From contig CALMVO010000089.1 in NCBI GenBank assembly GCA_937873205.1, positions 1-64,000 of the forward strand: DNA of 64,000 nucleotides. The letters run 5' to 3'. A program made the position numbers and the translations under genes. Below the pieces are notes generated by a model. It was not told where the DNA came from and ran no database searches. It saw only the letters and a program-made list of their open reading frames with translations. Positions 9,439-17,563 of the stretch are shown here, in pieces. Position 1 is the stretch's first letter, and every line of letters starts with the position of its first letter. The stretch is from an uncultured Acetobacteraceae bacterium. Its GTDB lineage: Bacteria; Pseudomonadota; Alphaproteobacteria; Acetobacterales; Acetobacteraceae.

Positions 9439-11379
9439 ATGATCCCCGTCGCGTGCGCGCGCGAAACGATACCGTTCCTGATCCGCGACCCCCTGCTCTG
9501 GATCGACGACAGCCATCATGTGCGGCTCGGGCAGGATGTGGTGCGGGTCCTGCACGGCGGGCTTCCGCTCCGCTCCTTCCTGCCCGGCTGGGGTGCCGAG
9601 GCACTGTTCACCGGATTCGCGCCCCTGTTCCTGCTCGAGCTGGTGCATGACGGCACCGGCGAGCACGCGGTCTGGTTCTTCGACCACCGCATGCGGATGG
9701 CGGGCAACCATCCCGACAACCTCGAACCGGAACTCCTGAGCCTTCTGAAGGCGAGGTCGCTGCCGGTGCTGCACTGCCTCGCCGCCGAAATGGCCGAGCG
9801 CGTCGCACCCGCGCTGGACGACCGCACGCGGGCGTTCCTCAGCCTCGACAGCACCACCAAAGGCCTCATCGCCGGGCTCCATGCCGATCGCCTGTTCTGC
9901 CAGCCGACCGTCTGCCGCACCACCGATCTCGCGACGACGACGCCGGTCTGCTGCGACGGCGGCCGGACCCTGGCGCTGATCGACCGCGATCACCTGCAGC
10001 GTGGCCTGCAGGCGCCCTGGCAAGGCCGCATCGCCAGCTTCGTCGAGACCGGCGTGACCTGGCCGAGCCCAATCGACGGCCACGACGTGCCGGCGCAGGG
10101 CTGCCTCCCCTTCGACGACTTCCACTTCGCCTGCCGCTTCGCCGATCGCCGCCACGGCCTCGTGTTCTACGTTCTCATCGGCGACCACCTCTCGTGCATC
10201 GCCGGGATCTGGCTGCCGGCGCTGGCGCTGCTGGTCTCCGGCGACGACCTGCAGCTCGATCTGGCCTATCGCCTGCGTCCGCTCGTCGCCAACTGGTTCG
10301 TCGCCCATAGCCTCGCCTGGGCCGAGCACCTGGTCCCCTACCTGGAGCGCGGCGCCACCCGCATCGCCAGCGTGATGCGGGCGCCGCCGGGCCTGCATCT
10401 GGGCCACCAGATCTGGAACGAGCTGAGCGGCATCGACAGGTATCTGCGCGGCGGGCCGCAGCGTCTGCCGGACTGGATCGCGCTGGACGCCGCGCACGGC
10501 AGCGAGCTCTACGGGCCGATGGATGCGATCTTTCCCGAGCTCCGCGGTCACGTCGAGCGCGGCGTGCCGTCCGTCGCCGGGCTGATCGCGCACGCCTATG
10601 CGAACGACCTCTTCGTCCTGCGCATCACCGACGAGTTCGTCTCCGCCGACCTGCGGCGTCGCATCCTGGACCGGGTCGGCAGCCTCCCGGTCGCCGCGAT
10701 CGTCGCCGATACCATGGCGGCGCTGGACCCGCCGCTCGCGATCGTCATCGGCCTGCGGGTCGAGAACCGTACCCTGACCGATCTCGCCGGCATCCTGCTG
10801 CGGATCGCGGACTTCCTCTCCGGACGCCACCCCGGGCTCGCCATCATCTTCGACGGCCACAACAGCCTGGACGACGCAGGCACGACGCTGGCAAGCCACG
10901 GCGAGTCCGTCGCCCGCCTGCGTCCGATCGACGTCGAGCGCGAGCTGGTCGCGTCGGTGCGGACCGGTATGGCGCACCGGCCGGTCACGATCCTGGACAC
11001 GATCGGGGCGCCGCTGTCGGCCAGCCTCGCCTGGACGGCGGCGAGCGACGGCTTCTTGTCGATCTGGGGCGCCAGCCTCGCCAAGTACCGCTGGGTCTGC
11101 AACAGGCCCGGCTACGTGGTCACCAACCGCACCAACCTGCTGTTGCGCGCGGCCCTCCACATCTACAGCGACCCGCTCTACATGGAGGGGCCGGCCCCGA
11201 TACGCTTCATCGACCCTGAGCTGGTCACCGACGATCCGGAGGCCACCCTGCTGGTGAACGGCGCCCCGGGGGACCCGGGATCGTTCAACTTCCACGTCGA
11301 CGTCGAGGCCATGCTGGCCGAGATCGGCCGCTTCACGGACGGCCTCGCCGAGCGGCGGGGCTATCGTCGCGCGCTGTAG
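9439..11379 (+). CDS. Conserved-looking protein of unknown function, 646 residues
   Basis: A long soluble-looking protein with codon use like its neighbours and no evident signal peptide or membrane helix. The middle has a helical block around WFVAHSLAWAEHLVPYLERG. The C-terminal third has an alpha/beta rhythm (for example LAIVIGLRVENR, PGLAIIFDGHNS and VTILDTIGAPLSASLAW) and a final SFNFHVDVEAMLAEI segment. Alternating strands and helices could suit a nucleotide-sugar or glycosyltransferase-type fold, but no motif proves this. It follows the TonB receptor by 92 bases on the same strand. Its last 19 bases overlap the convergent DUF3455 pseudogene. I do not recognise the family. Confidence 0.7.
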   Translation: MIPVACARETIPFLIRDPLLWIDDSHHVRLGQDVVRVLHGGLPLRSFLPGWGAEALFTGFAPLFLLELVHDGTGEHAVWFFDHRMRMAGNHPDNLEPELLSLLKARSLPVLHCLAAEMAERVAPALDDRTRAFLSLDSTTKGLIAGLHADRLFCQPTVCRTTDLATTTPVCCDGGRTLALIDRDHLQRGLQAPWQGRIASFVETGVTWPSPIDGHDVPAQGCLPFDDFHFACRFADRRHGLVFYVLIGDHLSCIAGIWLPALALLVSGDDLQLDLAYRLRPLVANWFVAHSLAWAEHLVPYLERGATRIASVMRAPPGLHLGHQIWNELSGIDRYLRGGPQRLPDWIALDAAHGSELYGPMDAIFPELRGHVERGVPSVAGLIAHAYANDLFVLRITDEFVSADLRRRILDRVGSLPVAAIVADTMAALDPPLAIVIGLRVENRTLTDLAGILLRIADFLSGRHPGLAIIFDGHNSLDDAGTTLASHGESVARLRPIDVERELVASVRTGMAHRPVTILDTIGAPLSASLAWTAASDGFLSIWGASLAKYRWVCNRPGYVVTNRTNLLLRAALHIYSDPLYMEGPAPIRFIDPELVTDDPEATLLVNGAPGDPGSFNFHVDVEAMLAEIGRFTDGLAERRGYRRAL

Positions 11380-12019
11380 AAGTCGTACGTGGCGCTGTAG
11401 GGCACCTGCTCGATCTCGCCGGCCGTGCAGGCGGTTCCGGGTGCGGTACCGCCCATCGTGTTCAGCCGCTGGATGTAGGTCACCGCGCCGAGCAGGCTCG
11501 GCGTGACCGCTCCCGGCGTGGTGGCCAGCGCCTTCAGCAGCAGGCAGGGGCGGCGCCACCGTTCGGGCAGGACGAGCCGCTCCCGGCCGCGACGCTGGCG
11601 ACGGTGGTGCCGTAGACGACGCTCTGGTCGAGCGGGCTCCTCCAGGCCGGACAGTACTGGCGGGTGCCGTCGGCGGCCTCCACGCAGCCCGGGCTCGCGG
11701 TGGCGGCCTGGCCTGGTACCGCGTCCAGGATGTTGTCGGCGAGCTCGATCGTCCGGGTCCCTGCGAGCGGCACCGACAGTGCCGATCGCGGCCCGGTGGA
11801 TCGGAAGGAAAGGGCGCCAGCCTTGGCGCCGGCCGAGCAGACGTAGTTCTGGGTGCCGACACCGGTCATCGACAGGAACGGCACATTGCCGGGCGGCGGG
11901 TCCAGCGCGCCTCGCGCTGAGGCCGAGCCGCCGGCGAGGCATGCCAGCGCGCCAAGCACGATGCCGAGGCGGCGAGCGCGGGACGAAGCGACGGGAGCGA
12001 TCGGCCGGTCATGCATCAT
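11361..12019 (-). pseudogene. DUF3455-family secreted protein, frameshifted
   Basis: Two minus-strand frames join into one DUF3455-like protein. The first, from an ATG at 12019, has a signal peptide ending SASA and the family-like blocks VPFLSMTGVGTQNYVC and DGTRQYCPAWRSPLDQSV. It stops early at 11534. The second frame continues with LLLKALATTPG, VTYIQRLNTMGGTAPGTAC and VPYSATYDFYS and ends at 11361. The join falls at a run of four Gs on the plus strand (11547-11550). Adding one base there restores a continuous protein. DUF3455 proteins are secreted and of unknown function. This is either a recent pseudogene or a one-base sequencing error. The 3' end overlaps the convergent 646-residue gene. 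Confidence 0.8.
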
Positions 12020-12092
12020 GAGGTCGCGACCTGCTCGGCATGAGCCGGAAGTGGCTGGCGCGGCGCATGACGATCCGTCCCTCGCACGCCGT

Positions 12093-12200
12093 CTAGAGCA
12101 TCATCCGATCGAACGGACTCGTTCGATCGGATAACGATGCTCGTCAAAACAACAAGCTAGAGGATGATCCGTGAGCCTAAGCGATCGGATCATCCTCTAG
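12093..12200 (+). repeat. 108-bp twin-hairpin repeat, copy 1 (MITE-like)
   Basis: The element begins CTAGAGCATCATCCGATCG and ends CGATCGGATCATCCTCTAG, so its ends are near-perfect inverted repeats of about 20 bases. Inside are two stem-loops: one centred on ACGGACTCGT and one on TGAGCCTAAG, joined by GTCAAAACAACAAG. Both ends sit in CTAG. TA duplication within CTAG is typical of IS630-type elements. The same unit occurs at 21491 (inverted), 57225 and 59507 (inverted). This copy has a three-base insertion in the left stem (GGATAACGATGC). Its right end supplies the stop codon of the adjacent VOC gene. Confidence 0.85.
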
Positions 12201-12577
12201 AACTGCGTCAGGCTCAGCACGTTGCCGTCGGGATCGCGGAACCAGGCGACCCGGGCGGTGCCGTCCGGCGCGGTCCAGATGCCGAGCGCGTCCTGCGCGT
12301 GACCCTCGAAGAGCTCGAACGCGATCCCCCGGCCGCCGAGGTCGCGTACCGACGCCTCGATGTCGGCGACCTCCCAGCCCAGCACCGTATGCGGCTGCGG
12401 CACGTGCTCGGCGACGGCGGAGATCCTGAGCATGGTGCCGTTGAGGTCGAGGACGACCGCTTGATCGTCCTCGTGCGAGATCGGGAACCCCAGCAGGTCG
12501 CCATAGAAGGCCCGCGCCCGCCGGCGTTCCCGGGTGACGATGAACGCCATCGCCCTCGCAAGGCTGGGGAAGCTCAT
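12197..12577 (-). CDS. VOC (glyoxalase/bleomycin-resistance) family protein
   Basis: This 126-residue protein fits a single VOC module, with paired beta-alpha-beta-beta-beta units. It has a conserved start (AFIVTRERRRARAFYGDLLG), a Val-Leu-Asp-Leu-Asn metal-site-like strand, GWEVADIEASVRDLGGRGI in the second half, and the typical end FRDPDGNVLSL. VOC proteins bind a metal and act as lyases, isomerases, dioxygenases or binding proteins; the substrate cannot be told. The ATG at 12577 has a GAGGGGG ribosome site about 6 bases upstream. The frame stays open further upstream but without family resemblance. The TAG stop lies inside the terminal CTAG of the adjoining repeat, so the original C-terminus may have been altered. 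Confidence 0.8.
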   Translation of the reverse strand: MSFPSLARAMAFIVTRERRRARAFYGDLLGFPISHEDDQAVVLDLNGTMLRISAVAEHVPQPHTVLGWEVADIEASVRDLGGRGIAFELFEGHAQDALGIWTAPDGTARVAWFRDPDGNVLSLTQF

Positions 12578-12887
12578 CGACACCCCCTCGCCGCGCCCTG
12601 CAGAAAGCTCCAGACCAGAACCTTCGACAGGCTCTCCCATAGACCGAGCCGGTCGATCACCCGGTCGGCCGCGAGGGTTGTGGTTCGTCCGCGGGACGTC
12701 GTCGGCCCAACCACCCGGTTCGGCGCAACCTGGCAGCTCATGATCGACACCGCCCACCCTCGCGTCCCTGCCAACGAGGTCGATGATCCGGAACACCCGG
12801 GACCGGGTCAAGGCAGGCCTGTCGGAACACGGCCGCGAGCGGAAGGACGGCATGGCCGCCCGATCCGCGGCCAGCCGCGCGTCCGGG

Positions 12888-13164
12888 TTAGGCGCCAGAC
12901 GGCCGGGACAGCAGGGCGCCGGCGCGCTGGCGGATCGGGTCGACGGCATCCAGGATCAGCGTTGCGAAGCCGACGATCGCGCCGTCCATTTCGGCGACCC
13001 AGAGACAGGTGTCGGACCGAGCCAGCGCTTCGGCGAACGGGCGAGGCCCGAACGTCGCCAGGTGCCGGGCGAAGGCGGCGGGGTTCCGCCAGTAGCCGCC
13101 GTAGGCCTCGGCGCAGGCGGCGGGTGCTACGATGCCGAGCGTCTCGACGTCATCCGGCGTAGCG
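12888..13164 (-). pseudogene. GNAT-type acetyltransferase remnant
   Basis: A minus-strand frame reads as the N-terminal half of a GNAT acetyltransferase. It has a TPDDVETLGIVAP start region, an EAYGGYWRNPAAFARH helix, and a WVAEMDGAIVGFATLI strand pair, followed by DAVDPI. It then stops at a TAA at 12888 before the acetyl-CoA-binding RxxGxG/A motif would appear. At the 5' side a TGA stands just before the family-like start and no ATG is present. The gene therefore lacks both a start and its catalytic half. The rest of 12578-13598 holds no other frame I can assign. Confidence 0.45.
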
Positions 13165-13598
13165 ATTCAGGTGGTCGCGTCCACGAGCGGCGGCCGTCAG
13201 GCGGACTCGGCCCAGATCGGCCGATCCACGGTGGTCTCGCCCGTCCGCGCCGGCGCGCTCCAGCCCCGGCGCAGGACCGACCGTCCGGTGGGCTCGGCGG
13301 CGGCGATGGGATCGGCAGCGTGGTCCATGGGGAAGCCTGGTCCGGGTGCGTCGACCGCAAGCGCTGGAGGCCGTCCCGGTTTCGCCCGTGGCGGCGTCCT
13401 GCGATGGCGGGAAGCCGTGATCCGCATCGAGATGGCGGAGCGACGGACCCCGTCGTGCACGGCGTGCGCCGCGATCCAGCCGTCGAGACGATGGCGCAAT
13501 AATGACTTGACCCGTACGAACGTGCCCGCGACAGTCTGGATAGCTCCCGGCGCATCCCAGGATCGCGCTCGGTGCATCCCACGGGAGTTGAACGACCG
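13165..13598. other. Intergenic stretch without a recognisable gene
   Basis: About 430 bases precede the S53 peptidase. Open frames on both strands are Arg/Pro/Ser-rich and look like composition artefacts. The region presumably contains the peptidase promoter, but I could not assign -35/-10 boxes with confidence. Confidence 0.4.
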
Positions 13599-15467
13599 AT
13601 GACGCGTTACGCCAAACACGGGCTTCTGGGTTCCGTCGCCCTCGCCGCCCTCGGATTCATGATCGGCCAGGCACCTGCGGCCCGGGCAGCCGATGGAGAC
13701 GTCGCCATCGGCAGCGTGCTGGCGCAGACGGTCTACCTCTCGCTCCGCCATCCGGCCGAGGCCGAAGCCTACGCGAAGGCGATTCAGCAGCCCGGACCCT
13801 CCTATCACAAGTTCTTGACCACGGCGCAGTTCGTGTCCGCCTATGCGGCCACCGACGCCGACCTGAAGCGCGTGGAGGCGTCGCTGAAGCAGCTCGGCTA
13901 CACGATCGGCTATGTGTTCCCGAACCATCTGGCGATCCAGGTGACCAGCAGCGCCGGCACGGCCGAGGCCGCACTCGGCATCAGCCTGAAGCATGCCACC
14001 CGCGGCAACCGCACCGGCATGGTGGCCAGCGGCACGATCCACATGCCCGACGCCCTTCGGGGTCTGGTGCGCGGCTTCGGCGGCCTCGACACGCTGAACT
14101 TGCCGCACCCGATGAAGGTGCGGGCGGCGGTGGCCGGCGCCAGCACGTCGCACCCGGTGACGGGCGCGCTGGTCGGCGGGACGCCCGGCAATTACCTGCC
14201 GGCGGATTTCGCCGCCCGCTACGACGTGAACCCGATCTACGGCCAGGGCATCACCGGCGCCGGCAAGACGATCGGCATCGTCACGCTGGCCAACTTCTTC
14301 CCGGCCGACGCCTACAGCTTCTACCAGCAGGTCGGGCTGGCCGTGTCGCCGACCCGCATCACCGTGGTCGACGTCGATGGCGGCGCCGACATCGCACCGA
14401 GCGACGCGCTCGGCGAGGGCGAGACCGACCTCGACGTCGAGCAGTCCGGCAGCCTGGCGCCCGGCGCCAACGTCCGGGTCTACATCTCGCCCAACAACAC
14501 CAACGCGAACTTCATCGACGGCTTCGAGGCGATCGCCTCCGAGAACATCGCCGACACCGTCTCGACCAGCTGGGGCCAGCCCGAGCTCGACTTCTTCGCC
14601 GATCCGGCGATGCAGCAGCCGTCCACCACCTTCCTGATCGACGCGTTCCACGACGCCTTCCTCGAGATGGCGATCCAGGGCCAGTCGATGTACGTGGCCG
14701 CGGGCGATTCGGGCTCCTTCGACACCGTGCGCGGGTGCCCCAATAGCGGCACGCCGACCGCCACCAACCCGGTCTGCAATGCGCCCTACGCCGTGGATTC
14801 GCCCTCGAACGATCCGCTGGTGACCGCGGCGGGCGGCACCACGACCCCGTTCTCGTTCTCGCTCAAGAGCGGCGCAGTGCTGTCGGTGGCGCAGGAGCAG
14901 GCCTGGGGCTGGGACTACATCGTCAACGAGACCGCAGCGCAGGGCGAGCCGATCCCGGTCTCCGAGCTGTTCTCGGTCGGCGATGGCGGCGGCGTCAGCT
15001 CCTACTTCGGGAAGCCCTGGTATCAGGACGGGGTAGCCGGGATCACCAAGACCAAGCCCGGCCAGAGCTTCACCGAGGATTTCGGCGCCGGACCGGTGAC
15101 GCAGGTGGTGCTGCCGGCCAAGTTCGCCGGCCGCAACATGCCGGATCTCTCGACCGACGCCGATCCGGAGAGCGGCTACGTCCTCATCGAGGAGGGCCAG
15201 GCGGAGAACTTCTTTGGCGGCACCAGCTTCGTGGCGCCGCAGCTGAACGGCGTCACGGCGCTGCTCGACCAGGGCGTCGGCGGCCGGATCGGCGCGCTGA
15301 ACCCGCTGCTGTACGGGCTGCAGAGCTACGTCTCCACCGACATCACGGCGGGCGACAACTGGGGCTACAACGCGGTCGCCGGCTACGAGAACGCCAGCGG
15401 CAACGGCGCGCTGGACGCCACTCGGCTCGGCATCGCACTTCTGGCGCTGAAGTACTTCAGCCCGTAA
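13599..15467 (+). CDS. Secreted S53-family serine-carboxyl peptidase (sedolisin/pro-kumamolisin type)
   Basis: The 622-residue preproprotein has a signal peptide (to about residue 32, ending ARA). An activation propeptide spans roughly residues 35-200, and an S53 catalytic domain follows. Catalytic residues are visible: Glu275 and Asp279 in GETDLDVE, the oxyanion-region AAGDSG block, and Ser543 in GGTSFVAP. The C-terminal AGDNWGYN...GNGALDATRLG resembles the calcium site of the family. S53 enzymes are acid-active endopeptidases that mature by removing their propeptide, so this is probably an extracellular protease for acidic surroundings. The ATG at 13599 follows a GGAG site and gives the cleanest signal peptide. 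A strong hairpin follows the stop. Confidence 0.9.
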   Translation: MTRYAKHGLLGSVALAALGFMIGQAPAARAADGDVAIGSVLAQTVYLSLRHPAEAEAYAKAIQQPGPSYHKFLTTAQFVSAYAATDADLKRVEASLKQLGYTIGYVFPNHLAIQVTSSAGTAEAALGISLKHATRGNRTGMVASGTIHMPDALRGLVRGFGGLDTLNLPHPMKVRAAVAGASTSHPVTGALVGGTPGNYLPADFAARYDVNPIYGQGITGAGKTIGIVTLANFFPADAYSFYQQVGLAVSPTRITVVDVDGGADIAPSDALGEGETDLDVEQSGSLAPGANVRVYISPNNTNANFIDGFEAIASENIADTVSTSWGQPELDFFADPAMQQPSTTFLIDAFHDAFLEMAIQGQSMYVAAGDSGSFDTVRGCPNSGTPTATNPVCNAPYAVDSPSNDPLVTAAGGTTTPFSFSLKSGAVLSVAQEQAWGWDYIVNETAAQGEPIPVSELFSVGDGGGVSSYFGKPWYQDGVAGITKTKPGQSFTEDFGAGPVTQVVLPAKFAGRNMPDLSTDADPESGYVLIEEGQAENFFGGTSFVAPQLNGVTALLDQGVGGRIGALNPLLYGLQSYVSTDITAGDNWGYNAVAGYENASGNGALDATRLGIALLALKYFSP

Positions 15468-15481
15468 GCCGAACGGCACGA

Positions 15482-15514
15482 CCGGTCCTCGCCCCGACGG
15501 GGGCGGGACCGGCC
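15482..15514. terminator. Strong hairpin between convergent genes
   Basis: A stem of about 13 G/C-rich pairs (CCGGTCC...GGACCGG outside, CGCCCC/GGGGCG inside, with one bulge) has a short GAC-type loop. It starts 15 bases after the S53 peptidase stop and lies before the end of the convergent LysR gene. It could terminate both. There is no T-run on either side, so it is not a textbook intrinsic terminator. Confidence 0.55.
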
Positions 15515-15554
15515 GATGCGAGCCGATTGTCAGGCGACGGAGCAGCGTGATCCG

Positions 15555-16436
15555 TCAGGCCGGCGCCAGCATGGCCAGCAGCGCCTCGGCGCTGCGGCTG
15601 AGGGTGCGCTCGCGGTGATGCACGACCCGGAACGAACGCTCCGGAAGCGCGATCGGGACACGCGCCAGCAAGCCGGCCTCCAGGCTCGGCGCCGCCACCG
15701 AGGCGGACATCACGGCGGCCCCCATGTCGGCCTCGACCGCCGCCCGCATGGCCTCATTCGAGGGCAGCTCCATCGCTACCCGCAGCCGGTCCGGTGCCGC
15801 ACCGAGCGTGTCCAGCGCCGCCTCCGTCTCCGAGCGGGTGCCCGATCCCGGTTCGCGCAGCACCCAGTCCGCCTGCAGCAGCGCCGCCGCGTCGGGCGCC
15901 TCCCCCGTGGCCCAGGGATGCTCCGGCGAGACCACCAGCACGAGCTGGTCGCGCGCGACCGTCGCGGAGATCAGATCGGGGTCGTCGACACTGCCCTCGA
16001 TGAAGCCGATCTCGGCGAGGCCGTCACGAACGGCGCGGGCGACCTCGCCGGTGTTGCCGATCGCCAGGTGGATGCCGATCAGCGGGTAGCGCATGCGGAA
16101 GGTCTTGAGCCGGCTCGGCAGCCAGTAGCTGGCGATGGTCTGGCTGGCGTGCAGCAGCAGCGTGCCGCGCTTCAGCTCGCCCATCTCGGACAGCTTCAGC
16201 CGGGCCGACGCAGCCCGCGCCAGCACGGCGCGGGCCTCGTCCAGGAACATGCGGCCAGCCTCGGTCAGCTCGATGCCACGTCCGACCCGGGAGAACAGCT
16301 TGATCTGGCACCCGTCCTCGAGCGTGTTGATCGCGTGGCTGACGGCCGATTGCGCCAGGTTGAGCGCCCGCGCCGCCTGCGTCACGTGCTGCCGCTCGGC
16401 CACGGCGACGAACACGCGGAGCTGCTCCAGGGTCAT
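15555..16436 (-). CDS. LysR-family regulator of the sulfur operon
   Basis: The 293-residue protein has an N-terminal winged helix-turn-helix (residues 1-60: VTQAARALNLAQSAVSHAIN) and a LysR effector domain. The HASQTIASYWLPSRLKTFRMRYP and AEIGFIEG blocks resemble the YeiE/CysB-like group, some of whose members sense sulfite or other sulfur compounds. It lies 8 bases after the end of the broken DoxDA gene, on the same strand as CysI and the TDT exporter. It is probably the last gene of that operon and may control it. The ligand is inference. The hairpin at 15482 lies beyond its 3' end. Confidence 0.85.
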   Translation of the reverse strand: MTLEQLRVFVAVAERQHVTQAARALNLAQSAVSHAINTLEDGCQIKLFSRVGRGIELTEAGRMFLDEARAVLARAASARLKLSEMGELKRGTLLLHASQTIASYWLPSRLKTFRMRYPLIGIHLAIGNTGEVARAVRDGLAEIGFIEGSVDDPDLISATVARDQLVLVVSPEHPWATGEAPDAAALLQADWVLREPGSGTRSETEAALDTLGAAPDRLRVAMELPSNEAMRAAVEADMGAAVMSASVAAPSLEAGLLARVPIALPERSFRVVHHRERTLSRSAEALLAMLAPA

Positions 16437-16444
16437 CGGACCGA

Positions 16445-17431
16445 TTACCGCGCGGGCTCGGTGGTGAAATCGCGCCCGTCGACGTCGGTCATGCGCAGCG
16501 TGGTCGGGCCGGACGTCGAGGTTTCGCCGGCGGCGGGCAGCAGCGTGATGGTGGCCGCGGCCCCCATCGGCGCACGGATGCCATACGGGCCGGCACCGAA
16601 CTTGTTATAGGCGTAGTCGTTCGCGAACGCCGAGTTCGGTAGGGCGGACAGGGCGCGCGCATCCTAGTGCGCCAGCACCGTCTTGTCGGGTCCGACGAGC
16701 TCCGCAGCGACCAGGTGCAGCTGCGCCTCCAGCGTGCCGGCGTCAAGGTAGGCGTGGACGCGGACGCTGCCATCGGCCAGCAGCGTGCCGTTGGTCAGCG
16801 TCACGTGGTGCTTGGTCGGGCTGACCGGGCCACCGTGGAACGGCGTCACCACCGAGCCGCGATAGTAGCTGTAGGTCCCGATGTCGTAGATCGCGACGAA
16901 GGCGAACAGCGCAAGTGCCAGGTTGCGGAAGCCGCGATCGCCCTGCGGCAGCGGCAGGCTGCCGCCGGCCCGACGGAACCAGGCGTTGTTCGCGAGCGCC
17001 GGCTTGCGGCGCAGCAGGACGTTGTCGAGCGAGTAGGCGCCGCTGCCGCCGAGCAGCAGAGTGGTGCTCATGGCAGGGTTGCAGGCGGCCATCGTCCACT
17101 CGTCGATGCAGGTGGCGCCCTGCCAGCCGAACATCGCCATCAGCAGCACCGAGAAGCCCATCGTCACCAGGGCGGCGACGCGGGTGAACAGGCCGGCCAT
17201 CAGCATGGCGCCGAAGACCAGCTCGGCAGCACTGAACAGGATCACGGCGGCATGGAGCGGCCCCGCCGTGACCTGCACCGTGACGCCATGCGACGCGTTG
17301 AACGCCGCGGCCGCCGCCTTCATCGCGGGCAGAGGCCCACCCGGGCCGTACACGTGCAGGACGCGGGTTTCCGAAGCCGTCTCCGCGACCCCCGCAGCCT
17401 GGATCGGTATCGAGAGCATGAGCAGCGCCAA
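16445..17431 (-). pseudogene. AcfC-like/DoxDA chimera with internal stop
   Basis: Three parts are visible. The first ~57 residues (a signal peptide, then HVYGPGGPLPAMKAAAAAF) match the start of AcfC-like sulfate/anion-binding proteins. At about 17258 the frame switches to DoxD-like membrane sequence (LFTRVAALVTMGFS, GWQGATCIDEWTMAA, GGSGAYSLDNVL). It then passes to DoxA-like sequence (YYRGSVVTPFHGGPVSPTKHH). DoxD and DoxA are the small subunits of thiosulfate:quinone oxidoreductase. An in-frame TAG at 16664-16666 cuts DoxA. Reading through it, the same frame continues with NKFGAGPYGIRAPMGAAATI to a TAA at 16445. A deletion fusing two genes plus a nonsense mutation explains the structure, so the product is probably non-functional. 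Confidence 0.8.
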
Positions 17432-17480
17432 GGCCAGGCTCAGGCTTTTCCGGGTGAATGCCCGCGCGAAGAAAAGAAAG

Positions 17481-17528
17481 GCCAGGGCGCTGCCCTGGAC
17501 CCGCTGGGGCCGGCGGCCCCAGACCCCT
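17481..17528. repeat. Twin-hairpin repeat family 2, copy A
   Basis: Two adjacent perfect palindromes, CCAGGGCGCTGCCCTGG and CTGGGGCCGGCGGCCCCAG, are separated by ACCCG. The same plan (GCCAGGGC...GCCCTGG, then ACCCGCT, then a second palindrome) recurs at 43923 and 54243 with sequence drift. It lies between DUF934 and the DoxDA pseudogene, where it may act as a transcription attenuator or an mRNA 3'-end stabiliser. Confidence 0.65.
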
Positions 17529-17563
17529 TGCTTTGAAAATTGGTTTGCAAAAGCTCCGCCTTC

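Noticed and set aside
9265-11862. 865-codon minus-strand open frame opposite the unknown protein and TonB end
   Set aside because: It is the antisense of well-supported genes in a GC-rich genome, is rich in Arg/Gly/Asp with no family blocks, and lacks a ribosome site.
12578-12774. Minus-strand frame ending GLWESLSKVLVWSFLQGAA upstream of the VOC gene
   Set aside because: Only the last 25 residues look protein-like and the rest is unremarkable; too weak to call.
13197-15479. 760-codon minus-strand open frame opposite the S53 peptidase
   Set aside because: The S53 catalytic motifs on the plus strand fix the coding strand.
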